Translations under genes and position numbers: made by a program
The notes under the pieces: model-generated
The model's database searches: none
The model's input: only the letters and a program-made list of their open reading frames with translations
Told to the model about the DNA's origin: nothing
Assembly (NCBI GenBank): GCA_900768725.1
Contig: CAAGDU010000154.1
Span: 1-38,937, forward strand
Source: Bacteroidales bacterium
GTDB lineage: Bacteria; Bacteroidota; Bacteroidia; Bacteroidales; Paludibacteraceae
DNA: 38,937 bases
Direction of reading: 5' to 3'
Shown here: piece by piece, positions 14,930 through 22,547 of the stretch
Layout of the letters: each line of letters starts with the position of its first letter
Position numbering within the stretch: the stretch's first letter is position 1

Positions 14930-16600
14930 ATGCGACCTATGAAAAAGATATTTCAAATACTGGGTTTAGTAAGTTGTATGGTGTTTGTCGGATGTGAGAA
15001 CTATCTGACCAATGTGCCGCAAGATACCCTTACTGCTGACAACTACTATACTTCCGAACGCGCGATCGAGCAAAACTGCTATTCACTCTATGCTGCCAAG
15101 ACATGGAGCAATTTCCAAATGAGTTTCATGTGGATGGCAGGCGATGAGTTGGCAGGAGACATGTTCTATACCTACGACCAAGAGGGGCAGTTCTACTATG
15201 CCTCCTTTGGCTCCAACAATGCGTATCTGACGCAAGGCTGGAAAGGTCTGTATCGTGTTATCTCTTTTGCGAACAATATCATCAACGATATGCCTGCGGC
15301 GGCTCGTGCGAACGACCTTAGCGAGGCGGCTATTGAGCAGGGCGTGGCGCAAGCCCGCTGCGTGCGTGCCATTGCCTACTATTTCCTGACGGAGTATTGG
15401 GGCGCAGTTACCATCGTGGAGGACAACCTGAGCCTGATGAGCACGCCGCTCTACCGCCATACGCAAGATGATGTGTATCGCTTCATCGTAGAAGATCTGC
15501 TGTACGCCGAGCGCATCTTGCCCGCACAGCAGAGTGTGAAGGGAATGGCTACCAAGTGGACCGCCAAGGGTATGCTCGCCAAGGTATATCTGACCATGGC
15601 TTCCCACCTCGACAACCCCAATTCCGCCACCTATTTCGCCCAAGCCAAAGCGTATGCGAAGGATGTGATAGAGAACAGCGGATTGCAACTCTATCCTGAC
15701 TATTCCACGCTCTTTGACATCGAGGCGAACAACTGCGATGAGTCGCTGTTTGCCATTCAGAACATGGTGGCGGGCTATGCCTACGGCAACTCACGCAATG
15801 CGCACTGGAGCCGCGACACCCGTATCAGTGATGTGGCGTGGGGACAAGGCAAAGGACCGACCATCTCGCTGCAAGAGAGTTACACGCCAGACGACCAACG
15901 TCGCCAATGGGTATATATGACCTTGGGAGATTACTATCCCAACCTGAACAAGGCAGAGGGCGGCTATACCTATCAGTATGTCTATCGCGACCCCGTTACC
16001 CACAATAAGTTGGAGACGAGCAACGAGATGCTGGCAAACCTGAAGAAGTATGTCATCGGCAAGTCGGCAGACACCAACGGTGGTGTAGGCGACCAGCAAG
16101 ATGCTGCCAACAACACCTATCTGCTCCGTTTGGCAGATGTGTATATGGTGTATGTAGAGGCATGTATCGGTGCCGGCGACCGGACGGACGATGCCTTGGC
16201 ATTGCAGGTGTTCAATCGGGTGCACCATGACCGCGCAGGTCTGCCGGAGAAGACCACGCCTATCACCTACGATGAACTGATTAAGGAGCGCCGTTGCGAG
16301 TTTGCGCTTGAGGGTATCAACTTCTTTGATATCAAGCGTATGTTCTACCGCAACGAGAACTTGGCAATACGCTACCTCAATCGTATGGAGCGCCATCGTG
16401 CTTACTACGACAATGGCTCCACCGAGACTAACGAGAACGTGTCGCCCTTCGTGGACGAAGCCAACTCGCCCTACGAACTGAACCCCTCTTACGAGCCTAT
16501 TCTTATCTCGAAAGACCAGATGTACTTGCCTGTACCGGGGTCGGAAATCACCTCTTCGCCGACCCTCGCCGAAGATCCCGTGAAGTACTATCAGGACTAA
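14930..16600 (+). CDS. SusD/RagB-like outer membrane lipoprotein (556 aa)
   Basis: Glycan-capturing lid of the SusC transporter, anchored on the cell surface. Lipoprotein signal with Cys22 (VFVGC), followed by the typical ENYLTNVPQDTLTADNYYT start of SusD proteins. The helical TPR-like scaffold runs through the middle (ARCVRAIAYYFLTEYWG near 140-156). The C-terminal region has IKERRCEFALEGINFFDIKR-type sequence (about 453-472) and ends with the usual QMYLPVPGSEI segment. An alternative start at ATG 14939 would remove only three residues and leave a cleaner signal peptide. It is translationally close to SusC (5-nt gap). Confidence 0.95.
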   Translation: MRPMKKIFQILGLVSCMVFVGCENYLTNVPQDTLTADNYYTSERAIEQNCYSLYAAKTWSNFQMSFMWMAGDELAGDMFYTYDQEGQFYYASFGSNNAYLTQGWKGLYRVISFANNIINDMPAAARANDLSEAAIEQGVAQARCVRAIAYYFLTEYWGAVTIVEDNLSLMSTPLYRHTQDDVYRFIVEDLLYAERILPAQQSVKGMATKWTAKGMLAKVYLTMASHLDNPNSATYFAQAKAYAKDVIENSGLQLYPDYSTLFDIEANNCDESLFAIQNMVAGYAYGNSRNAHWSRDTRISDVAWGQGKGPTISLQESYTPDDQRRQWVYMTLGDYYPNLNKAEGGYTYQYVYRDPVTHNKLETSNEMLANLKKYVIGKSADTNGGVGDQQDAANNTYLLRLADVYMVYVEACIGAGDRTDDALALQVFNRVHHDRAGLPEKTTPITYDELIKERRCEFALEGINFFDIKRMFYRNENLAIRYLNRMERHRAYYDNGSTETNENVSPFVDEANSPYELNPSYEPILISKDQMYLPVPGSEITSSPTLAEDPVKYYQD

Positions 16601-16662
16601 TTTAATTAAGAATTAAGAATGCGTAGCCACTAACTACTGACCACTAACCACCATCTATTCTT

Positions 16663-17937
16663 ATGAAACGTAAATTATTTATACTGACCACAATGGTAGC
16701 CGCGCTGCTTTTCATGGGATGCCAAGACAATAATAATCCCACCGTGAAAGGCAATGGTAAGCCGGCTCAGATTGATTATATCCGCACGCCTCATCCCGAG
16801 ACTGCCGACTCGGCTATCGTAGAAGCGGAGAAGTTGCAAACGATTGTTATTGTCGGCAGCAATTTGCAGGCGGTGAACCAAATCTTGTTTGATGATATTG
16901 AAGCATCGCTCAACCCTGCGTATATCACAGAGAAGACCATCCTCCTGACCGTGCCTTTCTCGGAGAAACGCACCAAGTTGCTCTCGCTCTTCACGTCAGA
17001 CAACCTTCGTACAGACTATGATTTCACTACCTTTATTCCTGCGCCAAAGTTGAACTCGCTCAAGTGTGAGTATGTGCCCGACGGGGACATTGCGCAGATA
17101 CGCGGGTCGTATTTCTACGAGCCTTTGACGGTATGGTTTCGCACGGGTGCTAACGGAGCAGACTCTATAGAGGCGGAGATTACTGTGTTCGACGGTAACA
17201 ATATCAGCGTGGTAGTGCCGACCGGTGCGGAGGAAGGCACGCTGACCGTGCAGAGCAAGTACGGACAGTCGGTGTCTAAATTCCGTTTCCGCGACCATAC
17301 AGGTCTGATTACCGACTGCAATATTGAGTTCAATGCAAATGGTAAGCGTTGGGGCAACCCGTGGGAAATTGGGTTGTGGGACGATGCGGAAGCCTGCGAT
17401 GGCGGCTATATGCTCTTCAAGCGTGAGCAGGTGGGTGAATGGTTCTGGAGCCAAGAAGACCTTGCCGGCTGCTATTGGGACTGCTACGATGCAATCAAGA
17501 CCCCCTACCTGCCTGCCGGCGATGACCTCACGCTCTATGGGCTACGCTTTGAAGCCAATGTGAAGACTTGGACTGACCTGCCTATGCATATTTGGTTCGC
17601 TTCGGGCAAAGAGGAGTTCGGCATGGGCAATGATGGTGCCACCGATACCCCGCAAGCCCATTGGTGCCCGTGGCTCGTAGCCGGAGATGCCACTTCGGGC
17701 GAATGGACAGTACAGGAGTATAAGACCGACGGCTGGGAAACCTTCACGATTCCTTTGACAGAGTTTAAGTATGACAAACTCGGACGCTTCAGCACCGATG
17801 GTCAGACGGGCTTGCTCATGGGCGATATGTCGAAATATATGAACCTCAACTTCATGATTTTCGGTATGCAGTGCGATAAGAATAGCAAGCATGATATAGA
17901 ACTCTATTTAGATAATCCTCGCTTAGTAAAACTATAA
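16663..17937 (+). CDS. Surface glycan-binding lipoprotein, SGBP-B/IPT type (424 aa)
   Basis: Lipoprotein signal with Cys20 (LLFMGC). Two IPT/TIG-like immunoglobulin-fold domains follow (about 38-125 with a LQTIVIVGSNL strand, and 128-210 with DIAQIRGSYFY), then a C-terminal jelly-roll domain (about 215-424) rich in Trp. This is the domain layout of SGBP-B/SusE-positioned proteins (SGBP_B_XBD type), which hold polysaccharide at the surface next to SusC/D. The many aromatic residues (EWFWSQEDLAGCYWDCYD) suit stacking on sugar rings. It sits directly after SusD and 2 nt before the GH5 mannanase. Mannan is the likely ligand. Confidence 0.9.
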   Translation: MKRKLFILTTMVAALLFMGCQDNNNPTVKGNGKPAQIDYIRTPHPETADSAIVEAEKLQTIVIVGSNLQAVNQILFDDIEASLNPAYITEKTILLTVPFSEKRTKLLSLFTSDNLRTDYDFTTFIPAPKLNSLKCEYVPDGDIAQIRGSYFYEPLTVWFRTGANGADSIEAEITVFDGNNISVVVPTGAEEGTLTVQSKYGQSVSKFRFRDHTGLITDCNIEFNANGKRWGNPWEIGLWDDAEACDGGYMLFKREQVGEWFWSQEDLAGCYWDCYDAIKTPYLPAGDDLTLYGLRFEANVKTWTDLPMHIWFASGKEEFGMGNDGATDTPQAHWCPWLVAGDATSGEWTVQEYKTDGWETFTIPLTEFKYDKLGRFSTDGQTGLLMGDMSKYMNLNFMIFGMQCDKNSKHDIELYLDNPRLVKL

Positions 17938-17939
17938 TT

Positions 17940-19421
17940 ATGAAAAGAATAGCAATTATCATTTGTGTTTGTCTCGTAGCCTTCGGGCTTTCGGCGCAGA
18001 CCTATCAGGCAGAGAACGGCACCTACCAAGGTACTGTGAACAACGGTTTCGTTGAGATACGTAATGACGGGGACTATGCTCAGGTGTCTTTCTCGTTGAG
18101 TGCGCAGGCTTCGTATGACATCTATGTCGCCTATCAGTCTCCGTATGGTGATAAGGAAATGACCGTAACGGTGAATGGAGTGAGCGGTACGCTGGCTATC
18201 CCCACCGCTTCGGGCAGTACGGAAATCAAATATGCTACGATGACCCTGCCCGCCGGCAGCAACACCATCAAGGTCAGCGCACCGTGGACGTGGTTTGATG
18301 TGGACTATATCCGTATCGCTACGGCAGGGTCCGGCGGCGGCAACGGTGGCGGAGGAAATACGGAACTGACCGACCATGGTTTTATCGTAAGCGGCAAACA
18401 GTTGCTCGATGCGAAGAACAACCCGTTTGTAATTCGCGGTACGAACCTTGCTTACGCATGGTACAAAGGTTTTGGCTATCAGAACCAGATTGCGCAGATG
18501 CGTGCCCGTGGTGCCAATGCCGTCCGCATCGTGTTGAGCAACGGCAATGAGTACTACAAAGATGGTGCCTCCACGGTGCAGCAGATGATAGCCTATTGCG
18601 AGCAGCAGAAGATGGTGGCTATCCTCGAGGTGCATGATGCTACCGGCAGCAACGCGACCTCCGCACTGACGGCGGCGGTGGACTATTGGAAAGAGATGAA
18701 ATCGGTGCTGCAAGGGCATGAGCATACGGTGATTATCAATATCGCCAACGAATGGCTCGGGGACTGGAATTCCAACACATGGGAGAGCGCCTATAAGACC
18801 GCTATCACCACCCTGCGCAACGAGGGCATAGAACACTGCATCATGATTGATGCCGATGGTTACGGACAGCATGCCGCTACCATCCCGCAGAAAGGTAATT
18901 CCGTGTTGCAAGCCGACCCTGATAAGAACGTGATATTCTCTATCCACATGTACGGCACTGCCGGCAGTCCGAGCAGCGCACAGAGCAATATCCAGAATGT
19001 GCTGAACCAAAATCTCTGTCTCTGTGTCGGCGAGTTTGGCTGGTACCATTCCGATGGCGATGTGGATGAGGATGCAATCATCAGCAAGTGTGCTGCAGAG
19101 AAAGTAGGGTGGTGCGCATGGTCTTGGTGGGGAAATGGCTCACCGGTGCAGTACCTTGATATGGTATCTGACCAAAACAACGGTACTCCCGCCTCGCAAT
19201 CCTACGGCAACTATTCCTGCGCGTGGGGACAAAAGATATACGATGCGTGGAAAGCGGACAGCCAGTTATGCACCGTCTATACCGATGCACCTACTGCTGA
19301 CTTTGAAGCAACCGACTACGAAGCCGATCAACTCCGTCCGCGCAAGGTTCTTCGCGATGAGCAAGTGCTCATACAAATAGGCGACCAACTCTACAACCTC
19401 CAAGGCGTAAGAGTACAGTGA
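17940..19421 (+). CDS. Endo-beta-1,4-mannanase, CBM35-like + GH5 (subfamily 8-like) (493 aa)
   Basis: Signal peptide 1-19 (FGLSAQ), not a lipoprotein. Domains: an N-terminal CBM35/CBM6-like module (about 21-128; YQAENGTYQG start and a WTWFDVDYIRI end strand), a Gly/Ser/Asn linker (129-140), then a GH5 catalytic domain (about 145-440). GH5 landmarks are FVIRGTNLAYAWY, GANAVRIVLSNG, the HDATG motif, the acid/base Glu271 in NEW, the IFSIHMYG strand, and the nucleophile Glu365 in VGEFGW. These fit the bacterial mannanase subfamily GH5_8. The last 25 residues (KVLRDEQVLIQIGD, then QLYNLQGVRVQ) resemble the C-terminal motif of the proteins at 9492 and 10716. It cuts mannan backbones outside the cell or at the surface. 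Confidence 0.92.
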   Translation: MKRIAIIICVCLVAFGLSAQTYQAENGTYQGTVNNGFVEIRNDGDYAQVSFSLSAQASYDIYVAYQSPYGDKEMTVTVNGVSGTLAIPTASGSTEIKYATMTLPAGSNTIKVSAPWTWFDVDYIRIATAGSGGGNGGGGNTELTDHGFIVSGKQLLDAKNNPFVIRGTNLAYAWYKGFGYQNQIAQMRARGANAVRIVLSNGNEYYKDGASTVQQMIAYCEQQKMVAILEVHDATGSNATSALTAAVDYWKEMKSVLQGHEHTVIINIANEWLGDWNSNTWESAYKTAITTLRNEGIEHCIMIDADGYGQHAATIPQKGNSVLQADPDKNVIFSIHMYGTAGSPSSAQSNIQNVLNQNLCLCVGEFGWYHSDGDVDEDAIISKCAAEKVGWCAWSWWGNGSPVQYLDMVSDQNNGTPASQSYGNYSCAWGQKIYDAWKADSQLCTVYTDAPTADFEATDYEADQLRPRKVLRDEQVLIQIGDQLYNLQGVRVQ

Positions 19422-19578
19422 TAATTTGAAAATTTGTAAATTTGAAAATTATTACCATCGTAAATTGTAATTCGTAAATCGTAAATTTTCCCCCTCCCTT
19501 TCCGGGGTCCCCGCAAGCAACGCGCAGTGGGGTGGCTTCAGGGAGGGACGGGGTGGGGCCCGAAATTTCCCTTCCCTT

Positions 19579-20748
19579 ATGTCTATTACTCAATTCTTCC
19601 AAAAGACTCTGTTCGTCTGCGTGTTGGCAGGGTGCTGCCTATCGTGCGAAAACCCGAATGCCAACGGTGGCGGTGAGGTGAATCCGCCTGACACTACGGT
19701 TACTAACCCGAAAGATACGGTGCCCGTGGAGGTGGTGGATACCACGCTCTACGATTGTGATGCGCTCTGCACGCCCTCGCCCTCGCCCGAAACGCAGAAA
19801 GTATATCGTTTCCTTCGGCAGATATACGGCAGGAAGATTTTGTCAGGTGCTATGGCGTGCGTCAATTGGAATGTGAATGAGGCGGAGTGGGTGCATTACC
19901 ACACGGGGAAATACCCTGCCACCACCTGCTTCGACCTGATACAAGCCACCATGACCGACCAGTGGGCAAAAAACACATACGCTTCCTATGCCGTTTATGA
20001 AGACTGGTGGAAGAACCACGGGCTGGTGCAGGGTATGTGGCATTTCATGGTGCCGAAGACCGAGAGTACCACCACAACTTCTTCATCCGCTACCTACAAG
20101 CCCGAAGAGACTACTTTCCGTGCCGTCAATGTGCCGAAAGAGGGCACATGGGAGCACACGCTCTTCGTGGAGAACATAGACATCGTGGCGAGGATCTTGC
20201 AGGGATTTCAAGAGAGACATATACCCGTTATATGGCGTCCGTTCCATGAGGCAGCAGGCGGCTGGTTCTGGTGGGGAAAAGATGCAGAGGCGGAGGTATG
20301 GATGTGGCGATATATGTACGACCGTTTTGTGAACCATTTTGGTCTGAACAACTTGATTTGGGTGTGGACGACCCAAGGATCCGATGCGGCTTGGTACCCG
20401 GGCGATGAGTATGTGGACATCGTGGCAAGAGACCTCTACAAGAAATCGCAGGCGCAGAGTTCCTATAGTTACTTTGCTTACGATGAGATGATGTATCCCA
20501 ACAAGATGTTGGCACTCTCGGAGTGCGGCAGTGTAGCCCCTATCGGTGAGCAGTGGGAAGCAGGAGCCAAGTGGCTCTATTTCATGCCGTGGTACGACAC
20601 CAAACGCAGTTCCTCCACATCGCCTAACTCTATCTATTTCACCGACACCACCACTCCCCATGAGCATGCCCCCATCGAATGGTGGAAGGCAGCATGGGAG
20701 CAACCCAATGTCCTCTCCCGTGAGGACCTCCCCTCCTTCGCTGAATAA
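19579..20748 (+). CDS. GH26 endo-beta-mannanase lipoprotein 1 (389 aa)
   Basis: Lipoprotein signal (LAGC, Cys19; Cys23 is another possibility), then a Pro/Thr-rich linker (about 30-55) suggesting display away from the membrane. GH26 catalytic domain about 65-380: KILSGAMACVNWN near 86-98, a WHFMVPKTES motif, the acid/base Glu224 in IWRPFHEAAGGWFWWG, and the nucleophile Glu315 in LALSECG. The W-rich stretch after the acid/base is typical of GH26 beta-1,4-mannanases. It is separated from GH5 by 157 nt containing AT-rich and GC-rich repeats, and 36 nt from the next gene. It probably works on mannan at the cell surface. Confidence 0.93.
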   Translation: MSITQFFQKTLFVCVLAGCCLSCENPNANGGGEVNPPDTTVTNPKDTVPVEVVDTTLYDCDALCTPSPSPETQKVYRFLRQIYGRKILSGAMACVNWNVNEAEWVHYHTGKYPATTCFDLIQATMTDQWAKNTYASYAVYEDWWKNHGLVQGMWHFMVPKTESTTTTSSSATYKPEETTFRAVNVPKEGTWEHTLFVENIDIVARILQGFQERHIPVIWRPFHEAAGGWFWWGKDAEAEVWMWRYMYDRFVNHFGLNNLIWVWTTQGSDAAWYPGDEYVDIVARDLYKKSQAQSSYSYFAYDEMMYPNKMLALSECGSVAPIGEQWEAGAKWLYFMPWYDTKRSSSTSPNSIYFTDTTTPHEHAPIEWWKAAWEQPNVLSREDLPSFAE

Positions 20749-20784
20749 TTGTAACTAACAAACTTTTAATCATACTTATCTATT

Positions 20785-22197
20785 ATGAAACGCACATTTA
20801 CCTTTTTGAGTATGGCAGTAGCGTTGTTCCTCAACGCCAATGCCCAGTGTACAGACACTAAGACCCTCGTGGCAGCCACAGATTATGTAGAAGCCACGGC
20901 GGGTACCCCGAAACCTTCCGGCTTGGAAGTGAACCAAAATTACTATGGCGAGACCGGCGAGTTCCTCGATTGGAAAGGCACTACCGGCGAAGTCTATTTC
21001 CCCGTTTCGCTGCCTGCCAGCACCTATTCGTTTGCTGTGTCGCTTGTGAATTTTACCAACGCATGGATGAATATCTATTCCACCACAGGTACGGGCGATG
21101 CTTGCACCGTTGACGGTGTGGAGTATAAAAAACTCGACAACCATGGATTTGGAGAAAACTATGGAGAAACCTTTGCAGCGCAGACATGGAGCGGCGTAAC
21201 CTTGGCAGAGGGTGATTATGTCTTGGGTATATATGCAGAGAACTGGACTGCCCTCCGCGACATCGTTATCACCGCAGCCTCCGAGGTCTTCTGCGAGAGC
21301 GCAAGCAGCGAAACCTATCAACTGACCTTGCTGCCGACGGAGAACGGTACGGTTACCACCAACCAAGAGAGCCTGACGGCTATCCCCGAGAACACCCGCG
21401 TTGTCCTCACCGCTACCCCCGCCGCAGGATATGCGCTCAGCCAATGGGAGGATGCGAAGGGTAATGTGCTCTCTACGGCAAATCCCTTTGCTTTCAAGAT
21501 TACTTCGGATACCACTATCAAAGCCATCTTCGAGGAGATTCAGCCCGTCAGCACGATGATTGTTACCGGCACGGAAGCCAACCCCAATGCCGCGGCATAT
21601 AATGGAGAGGGTGGTGAGATGACGGTTACTTCCATAGCAGACCCTGTTAATGCGTTCAGCCACAATGTGCTCCAATTGGCTTACGCCATGCCTTCCGCAG
21701 CCGCCTATGCAGGCTGGTCTATCCATCGCGATGCTGCCTATTCGGCAAACGCCGAAGGCACTACGGGTATTGCTTTCTGGTATCGCACCGAGACGGCGAC
21801 GGACTCTGTAGCGCTCTTCCTGCAATACCGCTCCAGCGAGTACCCGCTCCAACTGCAAGCCACCAACGGACTCTGGCGTTACTGCTATGTCGCTCGCGAC
21901 ATGACCAATCCCGCTGAGAATATCCATTTCTATATCAATGGTGAGAAGGACGGACTCAAGACCGAGCAGGCAAACGGCAAACTCTTCATCACCGAGTTGC
22001 AGGCAACCAATGTAACGGCGGCGAGCGACAAGTCGGGTACTACAACCATCCTGAATGATGTTATCGGCAACCAACTGACGGACTACACCATCTTCGATGT
22101 GATGGGGCATCAGATGAATGTCTCCTCTCTCAACGAACTGCCTGCGGGTGTGTATGTCCTGACCAATGGTCAGCAGACTATGAAAGTGCTGCGTTAA
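20785..22197 (+). CDS. Secreted non-catalytic modular protein with InlB-like repeat and T9SS-like tail (470 aa)
   Basis: Signal peptide 1-20. Module A (21-173) is a predicted beta-sandwich starting CTDTKTL and ending VFCESA. An InlB B-repeat-like domain follows (178-252; TLLPTENGTVTT, then VVLTATPAAGYALSQWED and TTIKAIFEE). Module C (257-425) is another beta-sandwich (FSHNVLQLAYAMPS, TGIAFWYRTE, LWRYCYV), and the tail (about 432-470) resembles a T9SS type A sorting domain (IFDVMGHQM, then LPAGVYVLTNGQ). The next gene starts with the same modules in the same order. No glycosidase motif is present. It is probably a secreted mannan- or plant-cell-wall-binding protein; the ligand is unknown. Confidence 0.8.
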   Translation: MKRTFTFLSMAVALFLNANAQCTDTKTLVAATDYVEATAGTPKPSGLEVNQNYYGETGEFLDWKGTTGEVYFPVSLPASTYSFAVSLVNFTNAWMNIYSTTGTGDACTVDGVEYKKLDNHGFGENYGETFAAQTWSGVTLAEGDYVLGIYAENWTALRDIVITAASEVFCESASSETYQLTLLPTENGTVTTNQESLTAIPENTRVVLTATPAAGYALSQWEDAKGNVLSTANPFAFKITSDTTIKAIFEEIQPVSTMIVTGTEANPNAAAYNGEGGEMTVTSIADPVNAFSHNVLQLAYAMPSAAAYAGWSIHRDAAYSANAEGTTGIAFWYRTETATDSVALFLQYRSSEYPLQLQATNGLWRYCYVARDMTNPAENIHFYINGEKDGLKTEQANGKLFITELQATNVTAASDKSGTTTILNDVIGNQLTDYTIFDVMGHQMNVSSLNELPAGVYVLTNGQQTMKVLR

Positions 22198-22255
22198 GCA
22201 ACAAAGGATTTTGTCTGCAAGATACCGCAATTTCGGTCTGGGGCGCAGCCAAACT

Positions 22256-22299
22256 CCCCCGCCTCTCCTGAAAGGAGGGGAGGGGGTCAGGGGGCGGGA
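22256..22299 (-). repeat. 44-bp GC-rich repeat, inverted partner of 5756-5798
   Basis: Reverse complement of the 5756-5798 segment with one substitution and one single-base gap. The pair brackets about 16.5 kb that includes GH3, SusC/D, GH5, GH26 and the first modular protein. Confidence 0.75.
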
Positions 22300-22367
22300 A
22301 GGTGTCCGGGTGCGCCCCGACCCATCGGGGCTGAAACTTGAAACCTGAAATTTGTAACTTGAAACTA

Positions 22368-22397
22368 AGCAGGCGAGGACGCCTGCGCACCCGGACA
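22368..22397 (-). repeat. Dispersed hairpin element, minus-strand copy
   Basis: Reverse complement of the element at 28475-28504 and 33509-33538. The stem GCAGGCG/CGCCTGC is intact, and the loop is AGGA on this strand. Confidence 0.75.
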
Positions 22398-22547
22398 CCC
22401 CGACTTGTTCGGACGGAAACGGAGCAAATCTTACTTTTGAAAGCACTACATATACAAACGGTTGGTGCCAAACCGCCCGTGATGCATTGAGACATCCTAT
22501 GTCCTATCTGCCACTCTGCTAACCTCCAACGACAAATACAATATATC

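Larger units (their letters stand above)
22198..22547. other. Repeat-rich intergenic region
   Basis: A 350-nt gap with no gene. It holds the 44-bp inverted partner of the 5756 repeat (22256-22299), a TGTCCGGGTGCG element with a CCCCGACCCATCGGGG palindrome (22303-22331), a GAAACTTGAAAC-type low-complexity tract (22332-22366) and a minus-strand copy of the GCAGGCG/CGCCTGC hairpin element (22368-22397). No TAnnTTTG promoter was found. Confidence 0.6.

Noticed and set aside
20776..22446. Minus-strand open frame of 556 codons across the 470-aa modular protein and the repeat-rich gap
   Set aside because: It runs through intergenic repeats, has no motif, and overlaps a well-supported plus-strand gene.
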